DNA of 64,000 bases from Roseiarcus sp963741405 (GCA_963741405.1 CAVUHX010000047.1:130656-194655), one strand, 5' to 3'. Shown: positions 1 through 9,586, numbered from the stretch's first letter. The notes: generated by a model from the sequence alone, not told the origin. Numbers and translations: made by a program.

Positions 1-747
1 CAAGTGATGGACGAGATCGTCGTGATCTTCGCTGAGATGGGCTTCTCCGTCGCTGAAGGCCCGGACATCGAGACCGACGATTACAATTTCACTAGGCTCA
101 ACTTCCCGCTCGGCCATCCCGCGCGCGAGATGCACGACACGTTCTTTCTCGAGCCGGACGCGAGCGGCGAGCGCAGGCTTCTGCGGACGCACACAAGCCC
201 GGTTCAGGTGCGCACGATGCTGAGCCAGAAGCCGCCGATCCGTATCATCTGCCCCGGCCGCACCTATCGCTGCGACGCCGACCAGACCCATACGCCGATG
301 TTCCACCAGGTCGAGGGCCTGGTCATCGACGAGCGCGCGACGCTTTCGAACCTGAAATGGGTGCTGGAGGAGTTCTGCAAGGCGTTCTTCGAGGCGCCCC
401 GCATAGGCATGCGCTTCCGGCCGAGCTTCTTCCCCTTCACCTCGCCCTCGATGGAGGTCGACATCCAGTGCCGGCGGTCGGGCGGGGAAATCCGGTTCGG
501 CGAGGGCGACGACTGGCTCGAGATCCTCGGCTGCGGCATGGTCCACCAGAACGTCCTGACGAATTGCGGCATAGACCCGGAGGTCTACCAGGGCTTCGCC
601 TGGGGCATGGGAATCGACCGCGTCGCCATGCTCAAATACGGCATGCCGGACCTGCGCGACTTCTTCGATGCGGACCTCCGCTGGATCAATCACTACGGCT
701 TCAGGCCGCTCGACATCCCGACGCTGGCGGGCGGACTGAGCGGGTGA
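1..747 (+). CDS. pheS: Phenylalanine-tRNA ligase alpha subunit (3' part)
   Basis: Catalytic subunit of the heterotetrameric phenylalanyl-tRNA synthetase, charging tRNA-Phe in the cytoplasm. The frame is open from base 1 and about 248 residues are visible, so roughly the first 100 residues of a usual 340-360 are outside the window. The class II core is clear: the motif 2 region containing GRTYRCDADQTHTPMFHQ, and motif 3 as GFAWGMGIDRVAMLKYG near the end. A 73-base gap separates it from pheT, the standard pheST operon order. Nothing unusual in the visible part. Confidence 0.97.
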   Translation, partial: QVMDEIVVIFAEMGFSVAEGPDIETDDYNFTRLNFPLGHPAREMHDTFFLEPDASGERRLLRTHTSPVQVRTMLSQKPPIRIICPGRTYRCDADQTHTPMFHQVEGLVIDERATLSNLKWVLEEFCKAFFEAPRIGMRFRPSFFPFTSPSMEVDIQCRRSGGEIRFGEGDDWLEILGCGMVHQNVLTNCGIDPEVYQGFAWGMGIDRVAMLKYGMPDLRDFFDADLRWINHYGFRPLDIPTLAGGLSG

Positions 748-820
748 CCCGCTTCGGGCGGAACAGGTCCGGTGTTGGCGCCCGGCCGGGCGACGCAACG
801 CAATTCGTTGGATTGACAGC

Positions 821-3224
821 ATGAAATTCACCCTCTCCTGGCTCAAGGACCATCTCGAAACGCAAGCCTCGCTCGCCGAGATCGTCGAAACGCTGACCCG
901 CGTCGGGCTCGAGGTGGAAGGCGTCGCGGACCCGGGCGCCAAATACGACGGGTTCGTCGTCGCACGCGTGATCGAGGCCGGACCGCACCCCAACGCCGAC
1001 CGCTTGCGGGTCTGCCTGGTCGACGCCGGCGCCGGGCCGGTCCAGGTGGTCTGCGGCGCGCCGAACGCCCGGACGGGCATGAAGAGCGTGTTCTCGCCGG
1101 TAGGGACCTATATTCCCGGCAAGAAGATCACGCTCGCCAAGGGGGTCATCCGCGGCGTGGAGTTCGAACGGCATGCTGTGCTCGGCGGCGGAGCTCGAAC
1201 TCAGCAACGATCACGACGGCATCATGGAGCTGCCGGACGACGCGCCGGTCGGCGTCGCTTATGCGGGCTGGGCCGGGCTCGACGATCCGGTGATCGACGT
1301 CGCCCTGACGCCGAACCGCCCGGACGCCACGGGCGTCTCCGGCATCGCCCGCGACCTCGCCGCGGCCGGGCTCGGAACCCTCATAATTCCCGCGCCGAAA
1401 CCGGTCGGCGGCGCTTTCGACTGCCCGACCCGGGTGCATCTCGATTTCGCCTCCGAGGACGCCCGCCTCTGCCCGGCCTTCGCGCTGCGGCTGGTGCGCG
1501 GCGTCCGCAACGGCCCATCGCCGGAGTGGATGCAGAAGCGCCTGCGGGCGATCGGGCTCAGGTCGATCAGCGCGCTGGTCGACATCACCAATTACCTGAC
1601 CTTCGACCGCGGCCGCCCCTTGCATGTGTACGACTTGGCCAAGGTCGAGGGCGATTTGACCGTGCGGCGCGCGCGTCGGGGAGACAGCGTGCTCGCGCTC
1701 GACGGCAAGACCTACGCACTCGACGAGAGCATGGTCGTCATTGCCGACGCCCGAGGCCCCGATTCGATCGCCGGCGTCATGGGCGGCGAACGCTCTGGCT
1801 GCGACGAACAGACCCGCGACGTGCTGATCGAAAGCGCGCTGTGGGACCCGACCAACATCGCCCAGACCGGCCGCAAGCTCGGCATCCTCACCGACGCGCG
1901 CTACCGCTTCGAGCGCGGCGTCGATCCCGACTTCTGCATACCCGGCTGCGATCTGGCGACGGAGCTCGTGCTCGACATTTGCGGCGGCGAACCGTCCCGG
2001 ATGACCGTCGCGGGCGACCCTTCCGCCCCACGGCGCTGGATCGATTTCCCCTATGGCGAAGTCCGGCGCCTGGTCGGCGCCGACATCCCCCGTGCGGAAG
2101 GCGAGGCGATTCTCGTCCGGCTCGGCTTCGGCGTCGAGGACGGCAGGGTCCGCGTTCCGTCCTGGCGACCCGACGTCACCGTGAAGGCCGACGTGGTCGA
2201 GCAGATCCTGCGGATCGTCGGCGTCGACCGGGCCCCGATGACGCCGCTGCCCCGCCCCGACGAGGGCGTGCCCGCGCCGGTGCTGACGCCGCTGCAGAAG
2301 CGGACTCGCCTCGCCAAGCGGACGCTCGCCTCCGTGTCGCTGCGCGAGGCGGTGACCTGGTCGTTTATCTCAAGGGCTGCCGCCGAGCTGTTCGGCGCGG
2401 GCCGGCCGCCGCTTGCGCTGGCGAACCCGATCGCCTCCGACCTGTCCGACATGCGCCCGAGCCTCATCCCCGGCCTGGTCGCCGCGGCCGAGCGCAACGC
2501 CCGCCGGGCGCTGAACGACGTTGCACTGTTCGAGGTCGGCCAGATCTTTCTCGGGGCGGGCGAGAACGACCAGCGCGTCGCGGCGGCCGCGGTGCGACGC
2601 GGCCGGGCGAAGGCGTCCGGCGAAGGCCGGCACTGGAGCGGCGGCGGCGCCGTCGACGCGTTCGACGCCAAGAGCGACGCCATGGCGCTTCTCGCGGCGC
2701 TCGGGGTCGCCAGTGTAGTGCAGATCGCGCCGGGCGGTCCCTCCTTTCTCCATCCCGGGCGCTCGGCGACGCTGCAGTTCGGGCCGAAAAATGTCGTCGG
2801 CTGGTTCGGCCAGTTGCATCCGAGCGTCTGCGAGGCGCTCGACGCCGAGGGGCCGATCGTCGCCTTCGAGATCGTCCTCGACGCCGTGCCTGCGCCGAAA
2901 GCCAGGGCGACCAAGGCGAAGCCGAGGCTCGAGCGTTCGGATTTCATGCCGGTCGAACGCGACCTCGCCTTCGTGGTCAACGCCACGGTTCGCGCCGGCG
3001 ACATCGTCAAGGCCGCCCAAAGCGCAGAGCGGTCGCTCATTACGGACGTCGGCGTGTTCGACGTCTACCAAGGCAAAGGCCTGCCGGAAGGCGCGAAATC
3101 GGTTGCGGTCAGCGTGACCTTGCAGCCGCGCGAGCGCACCCTGACCGACGCGGAGATCGAAGCCGCCATCGCCGGGATAGTCGCCGAGGTGTCGAAGAGG
3201 ACGGGAGCGACCTTGCGCGGGTGA
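821..3224 (+). CDS. pheT: Phenylalanine-tRNA ligase beta subunit, frameshifted
   Basis: Beta subunit of phenylalanyl-tRNA synthetase, about 800 residues once the frame is repaired. The N-terminus (MKFTLSWLKDHLET) and tRNA-binding OB-fold lie in one frame up to about base 1160; the B3/B4, B5 and C-terminal ferredoxin-like anticodon domain continue in the next frame to 3224. At 1160-1165 the sequence reads gag-ttcg where GVESNGMLCS is expected, so one extra t explains the break. As the gene is essential and otherwise perfect, a sequencing indel is the simplest reading. Follows pheS in the operon. Confidence 0.95.
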
Positions 3225-3228
3225 ACCC

Positions 3229-3528
3229 ATGACGCAGCGCGCCGCGCTCATGCTGCTGGTTCTGGCGGCCGCGTCGACCAGGCCGGCGCGCGCCGAAGAC
3301 GACCCTGCCTGCGCCCGGTACGAGGACCCCCTCGCCTACAACGCCTGCCTCGCCAGCCACGGGCCAAAAGCAAACAGCCTTCCGACAACGGGCGTCCGCC
3401 AGGGCGAGGCGGCTGCTCCCGCGCCGGCCCAGGCGGAACGTGAGAGGGCGCCGGCTCGAGTCGATGGCGGCTCGCGGCGCGTCATGCGCGGACACGGCCG
3501 CGTCCACATGGAATTCCAGGTGAAGTGA
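3229..3528 (+). CDS. Small putative secreted protein
   Basis: A 99-residue protein starting 4 bases after the pheT stop, so probably the last gene of the pheST operon. Residues 1-22 (MTQRAALMLLVLAAASTRPARA) look like a signal peptide with cleavage after ARA. The mature part has two cysteines (DDPACARY, AYNACLASH) that could pair, and a basic tail with a low-complexity Ala/Pro stretch. No family recognised; the periplasmic location is inferred from the signal peptide only. Coding status rests on tight spacing and the signal peptide. Confidence 0.6.
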   Translation: MTQRAALMLLVLAAASTRPARAEDDPACARYEDPLAYNACLASHGPKANSLPTTGVRQGEAAAPAPAQAERERAPARVDGGSRRVMRGHGRVHMEFQVK

Positions 3529-3759
3529 GCGGATCCTGCGCGCGGGCGCCAGGAACTACGAGCGCGGCGCCCGGCTCGCGGAACAGCAGGGGCGCCGCGC
3601 TCTTTGTCTCCGCGCATTGGGAGGCGAGGCGCGGAGCCGCGTCGTGCGCCTTCCCCAAAGCGCTGCGACGCGGTGTTCTACATACGGAGACCTCGTTCGA
3701 TCGGATCTCCGCCGGTAGCAATCTTCACGCCAAAAGTAGCGCTGTGAACGGGGAGTCGC

Positions 3760-3775
3760 TGTGAGCGGCGTCACA
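3760..3775. promoter_or_regulatory. Perfect Crp-type operator 1
   Basis: TGTGAGCGGCGTCACA matches the E. coli CRP consensus TGTGA-N6-TCACA exactly. It sits 214 bases before the ATG of the Crp-like regulator, 47 bases upstream of a second perfect site. The remainder of the 3529-3988 gap shows no gene that I can support. Confidence 0.7.
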
Positions 3776-3806
3776 GTGCAAACACTTTTTCCGAGCCGGC
3801 CATCAG

Positions 3807-3822
3807 TGTGACGCTCGTCACA
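3807..3822. promoter_or_regulatory. Perfect Crp-type operator 2
   Basis: TGTGACGCTCGTCACA again fits TGTGA-N6-TCACA exactly. Together with site 1 it suggests that the downstream Crp-family gene controls its own transcription. The third perfect box in the window is at 10555-10570. Confidence 0.7.
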
Positions 3823-3988
3823 GCGGAAGGCGATTCTGCAAGGCACGGTCGGCGTCTCGCCGCGCGTGGCGCCGCGCGGTCAAGCTGAGGTCCGTTTCGG
3901 CCGCCCGCCTCGGGCGGGACGGTTTTGTTTGCGCTTGACGTCGCGGCAATCGTCGTCCACCGTCTGTTCGTCTGGACGGGCAGAAGCG

Positions 3989-4678
3989 ATGTCGGTTCCC
4001 AATACGCTCGCGGCGCACCGGTGTTTCAAGACGCTCGACCCCGGCCCATGCCGGGTCCTCGATCGTCAGTGCATATGGCTGAGGACGTCCTCGGGCGCCT
4101 GGCTCGTCGACCAGTCGGCGCACGACCGCGACGTCTATTTCATCATGAGCGGGCACTTGAGGGCGGTGCTCAACATGGCCCGCCAGGATCTCATCTTCAA
4201 CGAGATGCACGCCGGCTCGATCTTCGGCGAAATGGCCGCCATCGACGGCGCGCCCCGCGCCGCGAGCGTCTTCGCGGTCACCGATTCGGTGGTGGCGAAA
4301 ATGCCGGGACCGGTGTTCGTCGAGACGATGTTCTCCCATCGCCCGCTCGCCGAGGCCGTCATCTCGATGCTGATCCAGCGGCTTCGCGCGATGTCGGGCA
4401 GGGTCGGCGAATTGGGGGCGCTGAACGTCCGGGCGCGGGTCCACGCCGAGCTCCTGCGCCTCGCGCGGCCCGATCGCGACGATCCGAAGCGCGCGATCAT
4501 CGTCACCCCTCCGAACCAGTCGGAGCTCGCCGCACGCATCAACACCCGCCGGGAGACCGTGTCGCGCGAGATCAACGCCATGGAGCGCAGCGGCCTCATC
4601 GAGCGGCGCCGCGGCGCCATCGTGATCACCGACGCGATCCGGCTCAGCGCGGCGATCGAGGCGGCGACCAGCGGCTGA
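3989..4678 (+). CDS. Crp/Fnr-family transcriptional regulator
   Basis: A 229-residue cyclic-nucleotide-type regulator. The ATG at 3989 (MSVPNTLAAH) is chosen because the family N-terminus begins here; the frame is open further upstream without homology. Residues ~20-135 form the cNMP-binding beta-roll with the phosphate-binding cassette G80-E81...R90 as in cAMP-binding Crp (the following Ser is Ala). The C-terminal winged helix carries RRETVSREI (187-195); E. coli CRP reads TGTGA with the same Arg-Glu-x3-Arg pattern. Two perfect TGTGA-N6-TCACA boxes upstream make autoregulation likely. No FNR-type cysteine cluster, so not an oxygen sensor. The effector (cAMP) is inferred. Confidence 0.88.
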   Translation: MSVPNTLAAHRCFKTLDPGPCRVLDRQCIWLRTSSGAWLVDQSAHDRDVYFIMSGHLRAVLNMARQDLIFNEMHAGSIFGEMAAIDGAPRAASVFAVTDSVVAKMPGPVFVETMFSHRPLAEAVISMLIQRLRAMSGRVGELGALNVRARVHAELLRLARPDRDDPKRAIIVTPPNQSELAARINTRRETVSREINAMERSGLIERRRGAIVITDAIRLSAAIEAATSG

Positions 4679-4766
4679 GCCGGATGGCCGTCATCGCCGC
4701 GGCGCCGTTTTCGTTTACTCCCTCGCGCAAGACGAACTCCGCGCGCCCCGCCGCGCGACCTTTCTC

Positions 4767-5666
4767 ATGGATATCGCACCGATGCGCACCGAAGACCTCA
4801 GTCCCCGCTTCGCGGACCTCGACGCCTGGCCGAGTCTGGAGGCTGTCCATGCGATGTTCGAAGGCCAGCTTGCGGCGGTGGCCGCGGTTCGCGCCGCGCT
4901 GCCGGAGATCGTCGCGGCGGGCGAGGCCGCCGCCGCCCGGCTCGCCGACCGCGGGCGCCTCGTCTACGCCGGCGCGGGAACGTCGGGCCGGATCGGCGTC
5001 CAGGACGGGGCCGAACTCTCGCCGACCTTCGATTGGCCGGAAGCGCGGGTGGTGTTCGCGATCGCCGGCGGCGAGAACGCGCTTCGCGCCAGCGCCGAAG
5101 GCGCCGAGGACGATCGCGACGCGGGGAAGCGCGCGCTGGCGGATTTCGCGATCGGAGCGCGCGACGTCGTCATCGGGCTGTCGGCGAGCGGCGCGACGCC
5201 CTACACGCTCGAATTCGTCCAGGGCGCGCGAAACCGCGGGGCGCTGACCGTCGGCGTCGCCAACAATCCGAAAACTCCGCTGCTCGAGTCGGCCGAGCAT
5301 CCGATCTTGATCGACACCGGGCCGGAGGTCCTGGCCGGGTCCACGCGGATGAAGGCGGGCACGGCGCAAAAGGTCGTCCTCAACCTCTTGTCCACCCTGG
5401 TGATGATCCGCTTGGGGCGCGTCTATCGCGGATTGATGGTGGACATGCGCTCGCGCAACGCCAAGCTCATGCGGCGGGCGACCGTGATGATCGGACATCT
5501 CGCGCATTGCGACGACGAAACCGCGCAACGGGCGTTCGACGCCGCCGGCGGCGACGTGAAGCTCGCGGTGCTGGTGGCGAAAGGCATCGACGTTGCGACG
5601 GCGAAGGCGGTGATCGGGCGAAGCCGCGGCCATCTGCGGTCGGCTCTGGCGCATCACGAAGCGTGA
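4767..5666 (+). CDS. murQ: N-acetylmuramic acid 6-phosphate etherase
   Basis: Cleaves the lactyl ether of MurNAc-6-phosphate to give GlcNAc-6-phosphate and D-lactate in cell-wall recycling. At 299 residues it is full length. It has the SIS sugar-phosphate fold with AGAGTSGRIGVQDGAEL, IGLSASGATPYTL and the MurQ/GCKR signature GPEVLAGSTRMKAGTAQ. It lies about 90 bases after the Crp-like regulator on the same strand and may be co-transcribed. No anhydro-MurNAc kinase is in the window. Confidence 0.95.
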   Translation: MDIAPMRTEDLSPRFADLDAWPSLEAVHAMFEGQLAAVAAVRAALPEIVAAGEAAAARLADRGRLVYAGAGTSGRIGVQDGAELSPTFDWPEARVVFAIAGGENALRASAEGAEDDRDAGKRALADFAIGARDVVIGLSASGATPYTLEFVQGARNRGALTVGVANNPKTPLLESAEHPILIDTGPEVLAGSTRMKAGTAQKVVLNLLSTLVMIRLGRVYRGLMVDMRSRNAKLMRRATVMIGHLAHCDDETAQRAFDAAGGDVKLAVLVAKGIDVATAKAVIGRSRGHLRSALAHHEA

Positions 5667-5680
5667 CGCGGTTTCCGGCC

Positions 5681-6232
5681 TCAAGTCGTTGATTCGTCCG
5701 CCGCCTCGGCCAGCCTTCGCCACCAGGTCTCGTCCCAATTCCAGTGGGCCGCGGGCGAGGGCGAAGGCAACAGCCAGACGCGGGTTGCGCCGATGCGCTC
5801 GCCGCTGTCGCCGAAGCCCGCCTGTCGGCCGATCCAGCGGCGGCCGGCGGCCAGGCTGGTGAAGGCGAGGATTTTGGGCTGGGCCTCTGTTATTTTTTCG
5901 GTCAGCGCAACCCGGGCCGCAGGGCCGAGCGCTTCGCGCGGCAATTCGTGGTCCATGCCGCTCACGTGCTTCGCCAGATCGGTGAGGCCGATCCCGAACT
6001 CCGGCAGCGCGCGATAGTCATCCGGGCTCATGAGCCTCGGCGTAAGCCGGACAAAGTGCAGGACCCGCCAGAACTTGTTTTGCGGGTGCGCATAATAGGC
6101 GCCGCGCCGCGCCGATACGGTCCCCGCCGCCGTGCCGCAGAAGACGATCCTGAGGCCCGGCCGCAGGACGTCGGGCAGGACGGGGTCTGCGTCCAATCCC
6201 GTGCTGATCTTTGGCGCGGAAGCCGTCAGCAT
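5681..6232 (-). CDS. mug: Mug-type G/U mismatch-specific uracil-DNA glycosylase
   Basis: Base-excision repair enzyme of the TDG/Mug branch of the uracil-DNA glycosylase superfamily, 183 residues. The signature region reads FCGTAAGTVSARRGAYYAHP followed by NKFW, matching the Mug active-site loop plus the family's NxFW element; the C-terminal LPSPSPAAHWNW matches the minor-groove intercalation loop. It is convergent with murQ, only 14 bases between the stops. The proximal G of GINPG is kept but the loop differs from E. coli Mug (GTAAG), so substrate preference may differ. Confidence 0.85.
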   Translation of the reverse strand: MLTASAPKISTGLDADPVLPDVLRPGLRIVFCGTAAGTVSARRGAYYAHPQNKFWRVLHFVRLTPRLMSPDDYRALPEFGIGLTDLAKHVSGMDHELPREALGPAARVALTEKITEAQPKILAFTSLAAGRRWIGRQAGFGDSGERIGATRVWLLPSPSPAAHWNWDETWWRRLAEAADESTT

Positions 6233-6290
6233 CGGTCCCGCCTATCGCCTATCACGCGCTTCCGCGCGATCATCAGGATTGGATCGGAAG

Positions 6291-6319
6291 CCCTCTCCCC
6301 GCAAATAGCGGGGAGAGGG
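6291..6319. repeat. Perfect 12-bp hairpin (dispersed repeat type)
   Basis: Inverted repeat CCCTCTCCCCGC / GCGGGGAGAGGG with a 5-base loop, just beyond the stop of the phosphomannomutase gene. There is no T-tract, so it looks more like one of the dispersed CTCCCCGC repeats of this genome than an intrinsic terminator. Confidence 0.6.
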
Positions 6320-6321
6320 AG

Positions 6322-7821
6322 TCAGATCGTCTGGTTGTAGGCGCCGACTTCGGGGTTCTCGCGCAACACCCTATCGACCGCGTGGAACATCTCCCGCATG
6401 CGCGCTTCCGAGATCGGGCTCTCGACGACCACCACCAGCTCGGGCTTGTTGGAGGACGCGCGGACGAGGCCCCATGTCCCGTCCTCGACCGTGACGCGGA
6501 CGCCATTGACGGTGACGATGTCGCGGATCGACTGGCCGGTCAGCCTCTCGCCCTTCGCCTGCATCGCCTTGAAGCGCGCAGTCACGCGGTCGGCCACCGC
6601 GTATTTCACTTCGTCGGCGCAATGGGGCGACATGGTCGGCGAGCCCCAGGTTTTCGGCAGATCGCGGTAGAGATCGGCGATCGACTTGACGGGATCGCGG
6701 TCGAGCATGTCGAGGACGGCGATGGCGGTGACGAAGCCATCGTCGTAGCCGCGCCCGATCGGCGCGTTGAAGAAGAAGTGGCCGGACTTCTCGAAGCCGG
6801 CGAGCGCGTTGCGGTCGCGCACCCGGCGCTTGATGTGCGAATGACCGGTCTTCCAGAAGTCGACCTTGACCCCATTGGCCGCGAGCGCGGGATCCGTGGC
6901 GAAGAGCCCGGTCGATTTGACGTCGACGACGAAGCTTGCGTTTCTGTGTTGCTTCGACAGGTCGCGCGCCAGCATCACCCCGATCTTGTCGGCGAAGATT
7001 TCCTGGCCTTCGTTGTCGACCACGCCGCACCGGTCGCCGTCGCCGTCGAAGCCGAGCGCGACGTCGGCGCCCGACGCCTTCACCGCATCCGCCATCGCGT
7101 GCAGCATGTGCAGGTCTTCGGGATTCGGGTTGTAGCGCGGAAAGGCGAAGTCGAGCTCGCAGTCGAGGGGCACGACCTCGACGCCGAGCGCGCCGAGGAG
7201 TTGGGGCGCGAAGGCGCCCGCCGTCCCGTTGCCGCAGGCCGCGACGACCTTCATCTTGCGCGCGAATTTCGGTCGGCTGGTCAGGTCGGCGATGTAGCGG
7301 GCCGGAAAGTCGGGCACGAATTCATATGCCCCGCCCGGCTCGGACGCATAATCGCCGCCGATGACGATGTCCCGCAGGCGCCCCATTTCCTTCGGCCCGA
7401 AGGTCACCGGGCGCGCGGCGCCCATCTTCACCCCCGTCCAGCCGTTGTCGTTGTGCGAGGCGGTCACCATCGCCACGGCAGGCGCGTCCAGCGCGAACTG
7501 GGCGAAATAGGCCATCGGCGTGATGGCGAGGCCGATGTCGCGCACCCGCGCGCCGCCCGCCATCAGGCCCGCGGTCAGCGCGAGCTTGATCGAGGCGGAA
7601 TAGCTGCGGAAGTCGTGGCCGACGACCACGTCGCGCGGAACGCCGAGTTCCTTCAGGAGCCGCGCGAGGCCGAGGCCCAGCGCCTGCACGCCCATCAGGT
7701 TGATTTCCTTCTCGAACAGCCAGCGCGCGTCATATTCGCGAAAGCCGGTCGGCTTCACCATCGGCAGCGACTCGTAGGCGTAGGTGTTGGCGAAGAGCTG
7801 CGGCGACGGTTTGGGAAACAA
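6322..7821 (-). CDS. Phosphomannomutase/phosphoglucomutase
   Basis: Alpha-D-phosphohexomutase, 499 residues, interconverting hexose 6- and 1-phosphates for exopolysaccharide, LPS or nucleotide-sugar synthesis. The order of family motifs is complete: TASHNDNGWTGVK in place of the usual TASHNP phosphoserine loop, the Mg-binding GFDGDGDRCGVVD, and the C-terminal phosphate-binding RASSNKPELVV. The active-site loop has Asp for the usual Pro after Asn. The start at 7821 (MFPKPSPQLF) matches related alphaproteobacterial enzymes. Fragments of this gene recur at 9636-9690, 10244-10324 and 10334-10386. Confidence 0.92.
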   Translation of the reverse strand: MFPKPSPQLFANTYAYESLPMVKPTGFREYDARWLFEKEINLMGVQALGLGLARLLKELGVPRDVVVGHDFRSYSASIKLALTAGLMAGGARVRDIGLAITPMAYFAQFALDAPAVAMVTASHNDNGWTGVKMGAARPVTFGPKEMGRLRDIVIGGDYASEPGGAYEFVPDFPARYIADLTSRPKFARKMKVVAACGNGTAGAFAPQLLGALGVEVVPLDCELDFAFPRYNPNPEDLHMLHAMADAVKASGADVALGFDGDGDRCGVVDNEGQEIFADKIGVMLARDLSKQHRNASFVVDVKSTGLFATDPALAANGVKVDFWKTGHSHIKRRVRDRNALAGFEKSGHFFFNAPIGRGYDDGFVTAIAVLDMLDRDPVKSIADLYRDLPKTWGSPTMSPHCADEVKYAVADRVTARFKAMQAKGERLTGQSIRDIVTVNGVRVTVEDGTWGLVRASSNKPELVVVVESPISEARMREMFHAVDRVLRENPEVGAYNQTI

Positions 7822-7857
7822 GGGGGGCCTCGCGGAATCAGAAACCTTGCGAGTGCC

Positions 7858-8748
7858 TCATCCGGCCCGCGACCGCAAGGGGATCAGGCGCCGGGCGAGC
7901 ACGATCTTGCCGATGGTTCCGCCGCCTTCCTGTTTCAGGAAGGCCCCTTTCGCCCGTTCGAGGGCAAAGGTCGCGGCAATCGTCACCTCCAGCCGTCCGT
8001 CCACGACGAGGCCTGCGATATATTCGAGGTCCGGCGCTCGGGCGACGGTCTGCAACATCAGGTGCTTGCGGCGGCGGAGCCGATTGGCGATCAGGCTGCC
8101 GGCGAACTTCGTTATCGTTGGCGAAGCCTCGACAAAGCGGCCGGTTCGGGTCAGCAGCGGGCGCGCGGCGGCGAACGGCAGCGCGCTCGAAAAATTGACG
8201 ATCAGGTCAAACGGTCCCTTCAGAAGAACGGGCGTCGCCCGATAGTCGAGCGCGACGTCTGCGCCGGCCGCGCGCGCAGCCCCGGCGCCGCAGGCGCCGC
8301 TCACGCTCGTCACTTCTGCGCCCGTCATCTTGCCGAACTGGATGGCGATGAGCCCAGGCGCGCCCGATCCGCCATGGATAAGCACGCGTTGTCCGCTTCG
8401 GACCTGCCCGACTTCGCGCAGCGAGTAGAGCGCAGCAAGCCCCGTTGTCGGCAGCGCAGCGGCGTGTTCGAAGCTGACGCCTGGGGCTTTGCCGCAAGGC
8501 CGATTTCTGCGACGGCGACCCTTTGGGCGAACGCTCCGCCTTTGAAGGCGCTTCCCGCGCCGAACACCGCATAGCCGACCTTGAAGCGCGTCGCGTGCGC
8601 TCCGACCGCCGCGATCGACGACGATGACGTTCAGCGAGGTCGCCCGCATCGCGATCACGACCCCCGCTTCGGGAATGGCGGGCTCGGGCGCCTCGCGGTA
8701 TTCGAGCACGTCGGCGCCGCCGAAATGCCGATAGAGAACCGCCATCAT
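7858..8748 (-). pseudogene. Zinc-free MDR quinone oxidoreductase, decayed
   Basis: NAD(P)-dependent medium-chain reductase (quinone oxidoreductase type). One long frame covers it, but the stretch after SLNVI is not homologous: the true sequence (FKVGYAVFGAGSAFKGGAF) lies in another frame, between about 8590 and 8470, and the frame returns at GVSFEHAAALPTTGLAAL. About 25-30 residues between SLNVI and VGAHATRFKVG are also missing. So this is an internal deletion plus two frameshifts hidden in a continuous reading frame. The Rossmann part (ILIHGGSGAPGLIAIQ-like) and C-terminus are intact. It sits 6 bases after the NTF2-like gene in the same direction. Confidence 0.75.
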
Positions 8749-8754
8749 GAGTTG

Positions 8755-9246
8755 TCAGCCCCCTGCCCGGAGGCGATCGATGATCGACTGCACGTTCGCG
8801 TCCGCGCTCAGGTTGCGGCGCGCGAAGATCCAAGCCCCCTCGCGCCTGACGAGTTCGTCGCGAAACGTCGCCGTGCCGATCGAGACGTTCGTCGCCCGGT
8901 CGAAGACGACCAAGTAGAGGAACATCGAGGCGCGGTCGCCCTCGACCCGAACCTCGTGATTGCCGACGAAATGCCGCCGGTTCTTCGCAAAGGTCGCGAG
9001 CATGAAGTCGAAGGCGCCGCCGATCGCTTCATGGCCGTGCGCCTCTCCCCAAAAACCGGCGATACCGCCTTCGGGCGCGAAGGTGGCGACGAACTTCTCC
9101 CGGCCCTCCGCGTCAAGCGCGTTGTCGGATGCCGCGCCAAGCTCGATCACGTCGAGGCGGTCTGCGGCGTTCACGGCCCGGGCGAGACCAGTCGACAATC
9201 TTTGGCGCGCCGCTGGACCCTGCTGTGCGGCGATCTGTTCATCCAA
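8755..9246 (-). CDS. SnoaL/NTF2-like protein
   Basis: A 163-residue protein of the NTF2-like cone fold (SnoaL-like polyketide cyclase/dehydratase-type superfamily). The pattern LDVIELGAASDNALDAEGREKFVATFAP, later GFWGEAHGHEAIGGAFDFML, HFVGNHEVRVEGDRASMFLYL and a terminal GAWIFARR fits this family, members of which act on small hydrophobic substrates or have no known activity. Six bases separate it from the decayed oxidoreductase downstream, so they were probably one operon. Its 5' end overlaps a remnant on the opposite strand. Specific substrate unknown. Confidence 0.75.
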   Translation of the reverse strand: MDEQIAAQQGPAARQRLSTGLARAVNAADRLDVIELGAASDNALDAEGREKFVATFAPEGGIAGFWGEAHGHEAIGGAFDFMLATFAKNRRHFVGNHEVRVEGDRASMFLYLVVFDRATNVSIGTATFRDELVRREGAWIFARRNLSADANVQSIIDRLRAGG

Positions 9247-9492
9247 CTCGGCGACGGCCCCGCATTGACTGAGAGCGATGTCGTCGGGCCCGCGGTCGTC
9301 GCCGAGGATCTTTTCAACTACTCCAGCCTGAACCCGGGCATGGGCGCGACAATCCGACAGTTTGCAGACCTATTGCCACGCACTCTGGCGCTCATGCAAG
9401 GCCAGTCTTTTTCCGGCGATGGCGCGGCGGCGCTGCGCGCATTGGCGGACGACTACCATCACCGGATTCTTGGTCGCGTGGCATCTATCTGA
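9226..9492 (+). pseudogene. C-terminal remnant of an MBL-fold metallo-hydrolase
   Basis: The plus strand reads CGDLFIQLGDGPALTESD and then, before the stop at 9492, LALMQGQSFSGDGAAALRA. This resembles the C-terminal part of MBL-fold/di-iron (ODP-type) hydrolases where a conserved HG or QG-S-F-x-GD segment occurs. There is no N-terminal half upstream; that space is taken by the NTF2-like gene on the other strand. Read as a truncated remnant; the family assignment is from memory of the pattern and moderate. Confidence 0.4.
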
Positions 9493-9532
9493 GGCGCTGT
9501 GGTTCACGCATACTCAGCGCGTTCGATCTCGA

Positions 9533-9586
9533 TCTTGCCCGCCCTGGACCAGTCGACGATCTTCGGCACGTCGGGGCGGCGCCCTT
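9533..9586 (-). pseudogene. Fragment of frmA (internal, near C-terminus)
   Basis: Minus-strand translation RPDVPKIVDWSRAGKIEIE parallels frmA's RTDVPKIVDWYMAGKIEID (encoded at about 11150-11205). Over about 50 bases only a handful differ. No frame extends from it. One of several displaced pieces between 9.5 and 10.4 kb. Confidence 0.65.

Noticed and set aside
6211..8574. Long plus-strand frame of about 787 codons
   Set aside because: Antisense to phosphomannomutase and the oxidoreductase; no family pattern.
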